From positions 1 to 64,000 of the forward strand of contig JAFLBM010000011.1 in the NCBI GenBank assembly GCA_017303455.1: a stretch of 64,000 bases of DNA, read 5' to 3'. This stretch comes from Chitinophagales bacterium. Its GTDB lineage: Bacteria > Bacteroidota > Bacteroidia > Chitinophagales > Chitinophagaceae. Made by a program: the position numbers and the translations under genes. The notes under the pieces were generated by a model. That model saw only the letters and a program-made list of their open reading frames with translations, searched no databases and was not told the origin of the DNA. Each line of letters begins with the position of its first letter. Position 1 is the stretch's first letter. Of this stretch, positions 35,391-43,427 are shown piece after piece.

Positions 35391-37184
35391 ATGGCAAATA
35401 ATTTTGACGACCAACACAATGTTGATATTTCAGAGGAATATACAAGAAGCTACGATATCAGATACATAGCGGAAATTCGCCATAGAGGATTGGGTACATA
35501 TCGAGTGTTAAAAGATAAAGACCAATGGATTTTACAAAACAAAATTCAAACTCAGTTTGATAAATGGGATTCTGTTTGGGAAAAGATGCAGGTAAACCTT
35601 AAATCCCAAAGGGACAAAGAGTTTAATATCCATACTGCTGATGAAAAGACCCAAGACGCTAAACAGAAATTACAAGAAATAGAGGATATTTTAATACACA
35701 CCCTTGATATTGACGATACGGTTAATTGGGATTTATTAAAAGACAAAAAGAAATTCAAAATACCTAATCCGAAAAATCAGCTTGACAAAGAAATTAAGCA
35801 AATTCCCATACCGCAAAAAACGGCTCATAAGAGTATTCCTATTGAACCAGATAGAAAGCATTTCCTACCTCAACTTTCTTTTGTTGACAAATTAATTAAA
35901 TCAAAAGGGCAAAAGAAAATTTATCAAGCCGAGATGATGTATGAAAATGCAATCAACGAATGGAAACAGCTTGTTAAGCAAATAGAAGACTTCAACAAAA
36001 AACTTGACGAAGAACACAGTATTATTCTTGTTGAAATCGAAAAACAAAAGAACGAAATAACTAAAAAGTATGAGCACTTAGAAAAAGAATGGGAACGACA
36101 AAAAGAAGAATACTACAAAACCCAAGAACTACACAATCAAAAAGTTGAAAAATTAAAGGAACTTTATTTCAAGTGCGATAGTAATGCCGTTCTTGAATAC
36201 TGTGAATTAGTACTAAATAATTCCGAGTATCCAGATTCATTTCCCAAAGATTTTGACCTGGAATACAACGGAGAAAACCGAATATTAATTATTGAATATG
36301 TTTTACCAGCACCCGAACAATTTCCGAGGCTTTCAGAAGTAAAATATATAGCAGCAAAAAAGGAATTAAAAGAATCATACATTTCAGACACACAACTTGC
36401 TAAAATGTATGACACAGCAATTTATAATATCTGCCTTAGGACACTTCATGAGTTATTTGAGGCTGACAAAGCTGATGCAATTGATACTTTGGTTTTCAAC
36501 GGATGGGTAGAAACAATCAATAAAGCAACAGGAAAGAAAACAAATAATTGTATAGTATCAGTTCAAACAAGAAAAAAGGAGTTCACAGAAATTGAACTTG
36601 CAAATGTTGACCCGAAAGCTTGCTTTAAAAACTTAAAAGGTGTTGGTAGCAGCAAATTAAGTGGAATAACAGCGATACAACCTTTAATTCAAATAAATAA
36701 AGCAGACAAGAGATTTGTTGCATCCTATGAAGTTACAAATAAATTAGACGAAGGCTACAATCTTGCTATCATGGATTGGGAAGACTTTGAACATCTTCTT
36801 AGAGAACTTTTTGAAAAGGAATTTAGTGGCAACGGCGGTGAAGTTAAGGTTACACAAGCAAGCCGTGACGGAGGAGTTGATGCAGTTGCGTTTGACCCCG
36901 ACCCTATTCGTGGTGGCAAAATTGTTATTCAAGCCAAACGATATACAAATACAGTTGGAGTTTCTGCTGTCAGGGATTTATATGGTACAGTAATGAATGA
37001 AGGAGCGACAAAGGGCATACTTGTAACAACAGCAGATTATGGACCTGATGCGTATGAGTTTGCGAAGAATAAACCTTTGACACTTCTAAATGGAAGTAAT
37101 TTGCTATTCCTATTGGAGAAACATGGACAAAAAGCAAGAATTGATTTAGCAGAAGCAAAGCGTTTACAATCTGGACAATCATAG
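35391..37184 (+). CDS. Mrr-type restriction endonuclease with coiled-coil middle
   Basis: 597 residues. The C-terminal Mrr_cat domain starts at IMDWEDFEHLLRELFEKEFS and has the PD-(D/E)xK core: SRDGGVDAVAF with D497, and IVIQAKRYTN with Q514 and K516, followed by AVRDLYGTVMNEGATKG and ILVTTADYGPDAYEFA. Residues about 180-270 are strongly charged and helical (coiled coil), and residues 300-440 form an unrecognised domain. Mrr-family enzymes cut DNA, often modified DNA (type IV restriction), so a phage-defence role is likely. No methyltransferase gene accompanies it. The gene is markedly A/T-rich and has hairpin pairs on both sides, signs of horizontal acquisition. Confidence 0.88.
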   Translation: MANNFDDQHNVDISEEYTRSYDIRYIAEIRHRGLGTYRVLKDKDQWILQNKIQTQFDKWDSVWEKMQVNLKSQRDKEFNIHTADEKTQDAKQKLQEIEDILIHTLDIDDTVNWDLLKDKKKFKIPNPKNQLDKEIKQIPIPQKTAHKSIPIEPDRKHFLPQLSFVDKLIKSKGQKKIYQAEMMYENAINEWKQLVKQIEDFNKKLDEEHSIILVEIEKQKNEITKKYEHLEKEWERQKEEYYKTQELHNQKVEKLKELYFKCDSNAVLEYCELVLNNSEYPDSFPKDFDLEYNGENRILIIEYVLPAPEQFPRLSEVKYIAAKKELKESYISDTQLAKMYDTAIYNICLRTLHELFEADKADAIDTLVFNGWVETINKATGKKTNNCIVSVQTRKKEFTEIELANVDPKACFKNLKGVGSSKLSGITAIQPLIQINKADKRFVASYEVTNKLDEGYNLAIMDWEDFEHLLRELFEKEFSGNGGEVKVTQASRDGGVDAVAFDPDPIRGGKIVIQAKRYTNTVGVSAVRDLYGTVMNEGATKGILVTTADYGPDAYEFAKNKPLTLLNGSNLLFLLEKHGQKARIDLAEAKRLQSGQS

Positions 37185-37244
37185 TGCGACAGAGAAGCCC
37201 CCAGTTGTCCATAGTGTTCAAAAATAGAAAAACGATGAAGGGTT

Positions 37245-37284
37245 GTGGTTAGTCTGCGACTAACCACCAGCCTCAACGAGGCTG
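37245..37284. repeat. Two back-to-back perfect hairpins (REP-like)
   Basis: GTGGTTAGTC (37245-37254) and GACTAACCAC (37258-37267) form a perfect 10-bp stem with loop TGC. Directly adjoining, CAGCCTC (37268-37274) and GAGGCTG (37278-37284) form a 7-bp stem with loop AAC. Paired short-loop hairpins of this kind resemble REP sequences mobilised by RAYT transposases, but no such gene is in the window. Confidence 0.75.
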
Positions 37285-37316
37285 AGCTTGTCAACATATC
37301 AACTGCTCTGCTAAAC

Positions 37317-37344
37317 TTCCCCTTTTGAAGTTGTATTATATCGC
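37317..37344 (+). repeat. 28-nt dispersed repeat, copy 1
   Basis: Identical at 25 of 28 positions to 40071-40098, same orientation; weaker similarity continues for another 14 nt. Begins TTCCCCTTT and ends TATCGC. Lies about 200 bp upstream of the T9SS-sorted protein gene. Confidence 0.8.
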
Positions 37345-37540
37345 TGTTGTACGGGTTAATGGCCTGTAGTCTTAGTTATTCGCAGCCTTTACCTCCGGCA
37401 GCAGGGATGCTGCATCCTGATCTAAGTGTTTCCTGTTACTGGTTGTACTACAATACCATGTATTTGCAAGTAAATTCTCCTCATGCAGAAATAAGAGAAG
37501 TAAAGGATCGTTTCAGACCTTGTCCAAAACACTATGAAAC

Positions 37541-38836
37541 ATGATACAACTCCACCTGAAAAGAATCTTACTTTTTATTTTACTCAGCTTCTATTATTCA
37601 GCACATGCCCAGACTACTTTATCTGCCGGTGATATCGCTTTCACCGGGTATAACGCAGATGATAATACGGTAAATGGTCCTTCTCCGAATGATGATTTTA
37701 GTTTTATCCTGTTGAGAAACATTACAAGCGGAACAACCATTTATTTTACCGATTTTGGCTGGTGTTCCAATACCAATGCATTTCAAACTCCCAATCCATG
37801 CGGTGCCTCCACCGGGGCGGTGAGCGATGGCATCGTTCAATGGACTGCCACTTCCAATATGAGCTACGGATCGCAAATAACGATCCGCTGCCGTTTTACA
37901 CCCACCGCCAACTATGGAACAGCAAGCGGTTTCCAGGCAACGTTTAACTCCGCTTCCGATTTTGTAAACCTCGTCATTGGCGGAGATCAGCTTTTTGCTT
38001 ACCAGGGAACTTTTGCATCACCCACTCTAATTGCAGGCATGGGTATGAACGGTGCCTGGGATGCGACACTTAGCAATTGCACCTTTACTTCTTCTGCAAG
38101 TATAATACCACCGGCCTTAAGCAGCAATAATTATGCGTTTAACATTGTGCCGGAAGTGGATAATGTACGTCTGCAGACTTCGATTTCACTTACCGGCAAT
38201 GCAGCAACGGACAGGGCCGCCATACATAACCCGGCTAACTGGGATGTTAATGATGTTACGGCTTTTGCCCTGCCGGCCCCGATTATTACGCTTCCGGTTA
38301 ATTTTGTCCGGTTCTCAGCACTGCGTAGTAATGGAGCAGTTAAACTGGTTTGGGATGTTGCAGATGAGATCAACCTGCACGGGTATAAAGTGCAACGATC
38401 AACCAATGGTTCGCTGTGGGAGGATTTGACTGTTATACCCGCAACCGGTTCTTCAGGTTACACCTGGACCGATGCAAACCCCGGCACGGGTAAAAAATTT
38501 TACCGCATTTGTTCGGTAGATATAGACGGGCATCTGAAATACACACAGGTAGTTTCATCCGATGCCGGTGTATCCGCATTCAGGATAAGTGCAACACCCA
38601 ACCCGTTTCGTGAATACACGGATGTAAATATCAACCTGGCTGAAGGTTCTTCACTATCCATGCAACTTATCGGAACAAACGGGCAGGTAATATGGGAATA
38701 TCATCCTTCTTTACCGGCAGGTTCCCATGTAATCAGGATCAACGGGATCGCCAGGTTTGCTCCAGGCGTTTATCGATTGGTAATAAGATCAGCAACGACC
38801 CCGGATTACCAGGCGATAAGCATTCTGAAACAATAA
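37541..38836 (+). CDS. Secreted protein with T9SS type A sorting domain
   Basis: 431 residues. A signal peptide (RILLFILLSFYYSAHAQ) precedes a domain with AGDIAFTGYNADDNTV, FSFILLRNITSGTTIYFTD and FQATFNSASDFVNLVIGGDQ, similar to Bacteroidota surface proteins of unknown activity. A fibronectin-like region (VNFVRFSALRSNGAVKLVWD, EINLHGYKVQRSTNG) follows and the last 80 residues are a T9SS type A tail (ATPNPFREYTDVNINLAEG, LSMQLIGTNGQVI, FAPGVYRLVI). It should be exported across the outer membrane and anchored. Well supported as secreted; function unknown. Confidence 0.85.
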   Translation: MIQLHLKRILLFILLSFYYSAHAQTTLSAGDIAFTGYNADDNTVNGPSPNDDFSFILLRNITSGTTIYFTDFGWCSNTNAFQTPNPCGASTGAVSDGIVQWTATSNMSYGSQITIRCRFTPTANYGTASGFQATFNSASDFVNLVIGGDQLFAYQGTFASPTLIAGMGMNGAWDATLSNCTFTSSASIIPPALSSNNYAFNIVPEVDNVRLQTSISLTGNAATDRAAIHNPANWDVNDVTAFALPAPIITLPVNFVRFSALRSNGAVKLVWDVADEINLHGYKVQRSTNGSLWEDLTVIPATGSSGYTWTDANPGTGKKFYRICSVDIDGHLKYTQVVSSDAGVSAFRISATPNPFREYTDVNINLAEGSSLSMQLIGTNGQVIWEYHPSLPAGSHVIRINGIARFAPGVYRLVIRSATTPDYQAISILKQ

Positions 38837-38845
38837 AAATTAAGC

Positions 38846-38872
38846 TGCGGTTGGTATTTCTTACCAACCGCA
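38846..38872. terminator. Strong hairpin after the T9SS-sorted gene, likely terminator
   Basis: TGCGGTTGGTA (38846-38856) and TACCAACCGCA (38862-38872) form a perfect 11-bp stem with a 5-nt loop, 9 nt after the stop codon. A T-run (38883-38888) follows 10 nt later. It may also serve the convergent gene ending at 38936. Confidence 0.65.
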
Positions 38873-38935
38873 TTGCTGTAAATTTTTTATCTCAACTTTA
38901 GAATTTTAAACCAGCCCGGTAATTGTGCTATTTAC

Positions 38936-39370
38936 CTACCGGCATATCACATTCGCATGACGGCCCACCAGTTTCCAGCCGCTGGCCTGCTTTTCCCAGA
39001 TATTGGTAAACCGTCGTTTCACTATTTCACCTGTCTGTGGCGAATCACCGGCCGGCACCACTAATTCATGGCCCATGGAAAACGCAAAATTGCCTTTGAT
39101 AGTAATATGCTCGATCACCCGGGTGAATGTGGTCCGGTTGCGTTTCAGCACCGGCCGGTCTAAAGTGGTTTTGCCGGCAAAATAGATCACATTATCGGGA
39201 GAGTTAACGGTGTAGTCTTTATCCCAGAGTTGTAACAGGGTGGCTGAATCTTTTGCCAGTATGGCCAGCACTTCCACCTGCTCCAGGTTACGGATGGTAT
39301 CTGCTGCTGTTTGGGCCAGCAAATAAACAGGTTGAAAACAAATAGCGGCGATGAGGATGATCTTTTTCAT
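38936..39370 (-). CDS. Secreted NTF2-like (SnoaL/DUF4440-type) protein
   Basis: 144 residues with a signal peptide MKKIILIAAICFQPVYLLAQ. The mature part (ADTIRNLEQVEVLAILAKDS, LLQLWDKDYTVNSPDNVIY, FAFSMGHELVVPAGDSP, RRFTNIWEKQASGWKLVGRH) follows the NTF2-like cone fold of the DUF4440/SnoaL_3 group, which binds small hydrophobic ligands or has isomerase-like roles. A periplasmic location is expected. Substrate unknown. Confidence 0.82.
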   Translation of the reverse strand: MKKIILIAAICFQPVYLLAQTAADTIRNLEQVEVLAILAKDSATLLQLWDKDYTVNSPDNVIYFAGKTTLDRPVLKRNRTTFTRVIEHITIKGNFAFSMGHELVVPAGDSPQTGEIVKRRFTNIWEKQASGWKLVGRHANVICR

Positions 39371-39476
39371 GATAAGGTTTTAAGGTATAATGCGGTTGAT
39401 GGGTTAAGGTACGGTTTTTATCATGGCCAGGTCTGCTGTGATACTGCTTTTATCAGCTGGCAGGGCCGGATCAGCA

Positions 39477-39507
39477 TTGCAGCTTTAGCCGGAAAAGAGT
39501 AAATTTG
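39477..39507 (+). promoter_or_regulatory. Putative promoter of the toxin-antitoxin pair
   Basis: TTG (39477-39479), 20 nt, then TAAATTTG (39500-39507), an exact -7 match, 16 nt before the antitoxin ATG at 39524. Confidence 0.6.
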
Positions 39508-39523
39508 TGAAAACACATAAGTT

Positions 39524-39751
39524 ATGGCTGTCCCCTTATCATTGAGAGATAAACTGCATCAGTATATTGATGTGGCTGACGAACAAAAACTACAGGCCAT
39601 CTATACCCTGCTGGAAGATGAGATCAACTGGAGCTATACCAAAGAAGATATTGAACAGTTTCACCAACGCAGGCAAAATCACCTGGATGGCATCAGCCAA
39701 TCCTACACGGCAGAAGAATCATTGAACGCTGCACGTCAGCAAAAAAAATAA
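39524..39751 (+). CDS. Antitoxin-like protein of a type II toxin-antitoxin pair
   Basis: 75 residues (MAVPLSLRDKLHQYIDVADE). The sequence is acidic and helical, with EINWSYTKEDIEQFHQRRQN and a C-terminal SYTAEESLNAARQQKK like the toxin-wrapping tail seen in Bacteroidota antitoxins that accompany RelE/ParE toxins. No clear DNA-binding fold can be assigned. It lies 1 nt upstream of the toxin gene and has its own promoter. Confidence 0.72.
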   Translation: MAVPLSLRDKLHQYIDVADEQKLQAIYTLLEDEINWSYTKEDIEQFHQRRQNHLDGISQSYTAEESLNAARQQKK

Positions 39752-39752
39752 C

Positions 39753-40061
39753 ATGCCCTTTACTGTTATTGTAAAACAGGAAGCCCACCAGGATACTATT
39801 GATGCGTATAATTATTATGAAGAAAAATTAACCGGCCTGGGGGAACGATTTCTTGCTGCTTTGCAGCAACGGTATAAAGAATTGTCTGCCAACCCAACTT
39901 TCTACAGTTATATTGATGAAGACCCGCTGAAAATACTAAGGGATGTAAAACTTGAAAAATTCCCTTTTGTAGTCGTGTATGAAATTATAGAACCCGAGGT
40001 AGTGGTTTATGCAGTGCATAATACCTACAAGCATCCCCGTAACAAACTCAGAAAAATATAA
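39753..40061 (+). CDS. RelE/ParE-superfamily toxin
   Basis: 102 residues. Motifs are FTVIVKQEAHQDTIDAYNYY, LGERFLAALQQRYKELSANP, ILRDVKLEKFPFVVVYEI and VVVYAVHNTYKHPRNK, matching the ParE/RelE fold (two helices then a four-stranded sheet with R/K and a terminal H). Toxins of this type either cleave mRNA on the ribosome or poison gyrase; which applies here cannot be told. Cotranscribed with the antitoxin. Confidence 0.85.
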   Translation: MPFTVIVKQEAHQDTIDAYNYYEEKLTGLGERFLAALQQRYKELSANPTFYSYIDEDPLKILRDVKLEKFPFVVVYEIIEPEVVVYAVHNTYKHPRNKLRKI

Positions 40062-40070
40062 CCGTACAAT

Positions 40071-40098
40071 TTCCCCTTTCGCAGTTGTATTGTATCGC
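40071..40098 (+). repeat. 28-nt dispersed repeat, copy 2
   Basis: Differs from 37317-37344 at three positions. It starts 9 nt after the toxin stop codon and lies 115 bp before the dehydrogenase gene. Confidence 0.8.
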
Positions 40099-40212
40099 CC
40101 CTGTCGGTTACTCCATAACTACAACAAGAGGTATGATCAATCTCAATCACCGGCTGCCATTATTCAGTTATCTTTAAAACAAAGAATACAGGGCTGCATA
40201 AAATCAACTTGT

Positions 40213-41184
40213 ATGAATGCAAGTATCTATACCAGCTACGGACCGCCTGCTGTACTCTCCCTGGCGGAGATTGAAAAACCGGTTCCAAAAAATAAGGAAG
40301 TACTGGTAGCCGTAAAAGCAACAACGGTGAACCGGACGGATTGTGCCATGCTCCGTGCAAAGCCTTTTATCATGCGGTTCCTGACCGGCCTGTTCAAACC
40401 CAAGAACCCGGTACTGGGAACAGAGTTTGCCGGGATGATTGAAACAGTGGGCAGAGATGTGCAGGCCTTTAAACCCGGCGACAGGGTGTTTGGATTTAAT
40501 GACCAGGGACTGCATGCACATGCCCAATACCTGGTGCTGGCAGAAGATAAAAACATTACAACTATCCCCGGACATATAACGTATAAAGAAGCAGCAGCAA
40601 GTTTTGAAGGTGCCCATTATGCGTATAACATGATCAAAAAAGTGAACCTGGAGCCGGGGCAAAAAGTGCTTGTCAACGGGGCCAGTGGTGGTATCGGTTC
40701 GGCCGCTGTGCAATTGCTGAAGCATTTTGGTGCAGATATTACGGCTGTATGCGGCACAAAAAATATAGAACTGGTGAGATCATTGGGAGCCGGCCGGGTG
40801 ATTGATTACACCCACACTGATTTTACAAAAGAAGACCAGCAATATGCTGTTGTATTGGATACGGTTGGTAAAAGTTCATTTGGCAAATGCAAACCGTTGT
40901 TGCAGCCCGGTGGTGCTTATATCTCCTCCGAACTGGGCTGGCTATGTGAAAATATTTTCCTCGCCCTTTTTACTCCCCTGTTCAGCAAGAAGAAAGTCAT
41001 CTTCCCGGTGCCTTCGGATATTAAAGGAACGATGCGATTGGTTAAACAACTGCTGGAACAGGGAATATTCAAACCTGTGATCGACCGGGAATACCCGCTG
41101 GAAAGAATTGCCGAAGCCTTCAGCTATGTGGAAACCGGCCAGAAGACAGGGAATGTGGTCATCAGCATGGACAATTACAACTGA
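40213..41184 (+). CDS. Zinc-independent medium-chain dehydrogenase/quinone oxidoreductase-like
   Basis: 323 residues from the ATG at 40213; the frame is open upstream to 40009 but that part overlaps the toxin gene. GroES-like N-domain: ASIYTSYGPPAVLSLAEIEK, GTEFAGMIETVGRDVQAFKP, GDRVFGFNDQGLHAHAQYL; Rossmann domain: VLVNGASGGIGSAAVQLLKH with the NAD(P) loop. No zinc-binding Cys cluster is visible, as in quinone oxidoreductase (QOR/MDR) relatives. It would reduce a quinone or enone with NADPH. Substrate not predictable. Confidence 0.85.
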   Translation: MNASIYTSYGPPAVLSLAEIEKPVPKNKEVLVAVKATTVNRTDCAMLRAKPFIMRFLTGLFKPKNPVLGTEFAGMIETVGRDVQAFKPGDRVFGFNDQGLHAHAQYLVLAEDKNITTIPGHITYKEAAASFEGAHYAYNMIKKVNLEPGQKVLVNGASGGIGSAAVQLLKHFGADITAVCGTKNIELVRSLGAGRVIDYTHTDFTKEDQQYAVVLDTVGKSSFGKCKPLLQPGGAYISSELGWLCENIFLALFTPLFSKKKVIFPVPSDIKGTMRLVKQLLEQGIFKPVIDREYPLERIAEAFSYVETGQKTGNVVISMDNYN

Positions 41185-41288
41185 TGTCCCGGTTATAAGA
41201 AAGCAAGGCTTCCTTCGCCACTACCCAAAAGTGTAATTTCATTTGATTGGCTTATTGCGGATATTTACCCTGCAATAAAAAATCAGTT

Positions 41289-42410
41289 ATGAAAAAATAT
41301 TTCAGCACCCGGCTTGCGCTGCTCATAGTTCTTCTCAGTCCTGTAGTAATTACTGCACAACTCACCAACGGTGATTTTGTGACTATAAAAAATAGCAGCA
41401 GCGGGAAATATATCAAGGCAAAAGGTATTGCTGTTGACTCCCCCATCGTACATGGCCAGCTCAACCAGGCTAATATGTATTTTGGCCAATGGAAAGTGAT
41501 GGCTGCCTCCGGGGGCGGATACATGTTTCTGACAAGAATAAACGGCCTTTATCTCGGCATAAAACCTGTTGCGGGGGCCGGTAATGGGTTCATCGTTCAG
41601 CGGCGGTTAACGGCTGAAAACCGGGATGAATTAACCTGGATATTGGTAAGAACACCCGTTGGTTACCAGTTAAAAAATAAAAAGAATAACCGGATGCTGT
41701 CAGTGCAGGGTTCCCTCACCGAAGAAAATTCAAATCTTGTACACACACTGAATCCCGCCCTGACTGGTAAAATTTGGGTTTTTACCCCTGTAACTTCTTC
41801 TCCTGCTGCTTCAACAACCGGTACGGGACGATCCGTTTTATTTGATGTGACGCTGAATTATATAGCCGTCTCCGAAGCCACCCGCAACCGGATCGACAAC
41901 GGTGATTGCAGAAGAGTTTTCGGCCAGGTAAAAACAGAACTCTGGGAACTGGATGATAACAATCAAAAGAAAAGAAGGATAGCCGCTTACGAAAACAAGC
42001 CCGAGTATGTTTTTAACCAGCTCAATTACCTGAGTGCCCCGACTGAAGGGTTGAGTTATTACCAGGATAACCGGGCCGATGCCGCTAAGAATGAAATGGA
42101 AAAAGTAACCTATAACATACCGGAAGACCTGCTCAACAACCGCAAAGTCATGCTGGTGATAAAAACCTATTTGGGCACCCGGCATAAAGACAGCGATCTT
42201 TCCTCCTATGATGCGGTGAAGATGAAACAGGAAAAACAATCCACCTATATTCTTGATAACAGGATCAGCAGGACCGAAACCATCCAGGCAATTACCGATC
42301 GGTACTTTAATAATATGACCTTAACCGGGTCCACCATAAATGGTTCCTTATTTGAACAGGGAGATGACACGCATAAACTGTGGGTCACGTTCACCTGCAA
42401 AAAACAATAA
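41289..42410 (+). CDS. Secreted protein with ricin-type beta-trefoil-like N-terminal domain
   Basis: 373 residues from the ATG at 41289. Signal peptide (KKYFSTRLALLIVLLSPVVI, cleavage near TAQ). Residues 25-150 look like a beta-trefoil: FVTIKNSSSGKYIKAKG, FLTRINGLYLGIKPVAG, YQLKNKKNNRMLSVQGS, each repeating the aromatic/Gly pattern of ricin B or fascin-like folds. The C-terminal 180 residues (SVLFDVTLNYIAVSEATRNR to the end) begin with a beta strand and are otherwise charged; I do not recognise them. Possibly a surface carbohydrate-binding protein. It ends at a good terminator. Confidence 0.7.
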   Translation: MKKYFSTRLALLIVLLSPVVITAQLTNGDFVTIKNSSSGKYIKAKGIAVDSPIVHGQLNQANMYFGQWKVMAASGGGYMFLTRINGLYLGIKPVAGAGNGFIVQRRLTAENRDELTWILVRTPVGYQLKNKKNNRMLSVQGSLTEENSNLVHTLNPALTGKIWVFTPVTSSPAASTTGTGRSVLFDVTLNYIAVSEATRNRIDNGDCRRVFGQVKTELWELDDNNQKKRRIAAYENKPEYVFNQLNYLSAPTEGLSYYQDNRADAAKNEMEKVTYNIPEDLLNNRKVMLVIKTYLGTRHKDSDLSSYDAVKMKQEKQSTYILDNRISRTETIQAITDRYFNNMTLTGSTINGSLFEQGDDTHKLWVTFTCKKQ

Positions 42411-42431
42411 CAGGCATCACTCTTCTTCAGT

Positions 42432-42461
42432 ACTGCGAAACCCTGGTTTCGCAGTTTTATT
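42432..42461 (+). terminator. Rho-independent terminator after the trefoil-like gene
   Basis: ACTGCGAAACC (42432-42442) pairs with GGTTTCGCAGT (42445-42455) over a 2-nt loop, followed by TTTATT. The stem starts 21 nt after the stop codon. Confidence 0.8.
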
Positions 42462-42617
42462 ATCACTCCGGCAGGTTAACACCCGGCAAAGCAGCCCGTT
42501 TGAAACCGCAGCGGACGAAATAAAAAGAGGAATCTTGAATCACCTGGGCGGTTTGCCTGTTCAGTCACCGCATTTAAGCGGTAACTTGCATACCGTTTCC
42601 TTTCCAACTACTGCAAC

Positions 42618-42956
42618 ATGAAAAACGAAACGAAACTTCGCCTTATCAAAGTCATCCATACTATCGTCTGGGTGTTTTTCAACCTGGTCATTTTTTACAT
42701 GCTCTATGCAGTGCTGACCAATAAGCTGGACAAATGGTTGTGGATCGGTTACGGACTGTTCGCTTTAGAAGGAATTACGCTGCTGGCTTTTAAATTCTTT
42801 TGCCCTTTAACGGTTATGGCCCGGCAATACTCCAACTCAACGAAAGATAATTTTGATATTTACCTGCCCAACTGGCTGGCTAAATATACCAGGCTGATCT
42901 ATACATCTATCCTGGTTTTAATTATTATCCTTACCCTGTACCAGCTTTTGAGATAA
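42618..42956 (+). CDS. Small membrane protein with three helices
   Basis: 112 residues. Three hydrophobic helices (TIVWVFFNLVIFYMLYAVL; LWIGYGLFALEGITLLAF; LIYTSILVLIIILTLYQLL) and between them a short conserved-looking segment KFFCPLTVMARQYSNSTKDN, FDIYLPNWLAKYT. Proteins with this FxCPLT-type segment are found in Bacteroidota and others as uncharacterised membrane proteins. Function unknown. Confidence 0.7.
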   Translation: MKNETKLRLIKVIHTIVWVFFNLVIFYMLYAVLTNKLDKWLWIGYGLFALEGITLLAFKFFCPLTVMARQYSNSTKDNFDIYLPNWLAKYTRLIYTSILVLIIILTLYQLLR

Positions 42957-43227
42957 GAATAATTTTCCGGTTTAAAAGTACAGGATAACGATCCGGGCAT
43001 GGGTCGTTCTGAATAATGAATGGCTTACCGGCAGCGTTGGTATTACGATATAAGTATATAACTAAGTTATTACACTTGGTTACTAAAAATAAATGTACTT
43101 TATGTATAATGATAGATGCAGTACGGGTAATCCCGGTTCCCGGCAACAGTTGATCATATTGGAAAAATATTTTACTCTGGATACAGTTCTCTTCCATACG
43201 ATTTGCTTTCACCAAAACTATTAAGCC

Positions 43228-43427
43228 ATGCGTTTTTTCCTGACCAACTTCAAATGGATCATGCTCGTTTCCGGTTTGTTAACCTGTACAATGTTTCTTG
43301 CTTTGTTCTCCCCGCAGGAATCGCTTCGGGCAAATTTCGGTGCTGCATTGGAGGGCCTGTAGCCGGTATCGTGACCCGTAACCGGGAAGCCCTTCGGTTG
43401 ATCAATATCCCCAGAACAACCGGTTAG
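43228..43427 (+). pseudogene. Frameshifted, truncated small membrane-protein gene
   Basis: The first 44 codons (MRFFLTNFKWIMLVSGLLTC, then TMFLALFSPQESLRANFGAA) look like the start of a Bacteroidota small inner-membrane protein that normally continues GP(L/V)A-IVVRNW. Here the frame hits TAG at 43360, while the expected continuation GPVAGIVTRNREALRLI is found one frame back from 43353. That shifted frame then ends at 43427 without the further transmembrane helices. So the gene has one frameshift and has lost its 3' part, which runs into the convergent CPBP gene. Confidence 0.65.

Larger units (their letters stand above)
37185..37540. other. Intergenic region after the Mrr-type gene
   Basis: 356 bp with no convincing gene; a 65-codon frame here has no recognisable features. 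It holds a pair of hairpins (37245-37284) and one copy of a 28-nt repeat (37317-37344), listed separately. Base composition returns to that of the core genes by about 37350, so the 3' limit of the accessory segment is probably between the hairpins and the repeat. Confidence 0.5.

Noticed and set aside
37347..37544. Open frame of 65 codons before the T9SS-sorted gene
   Set aside because: No signal, domain or promoter support; overlaps the next start.
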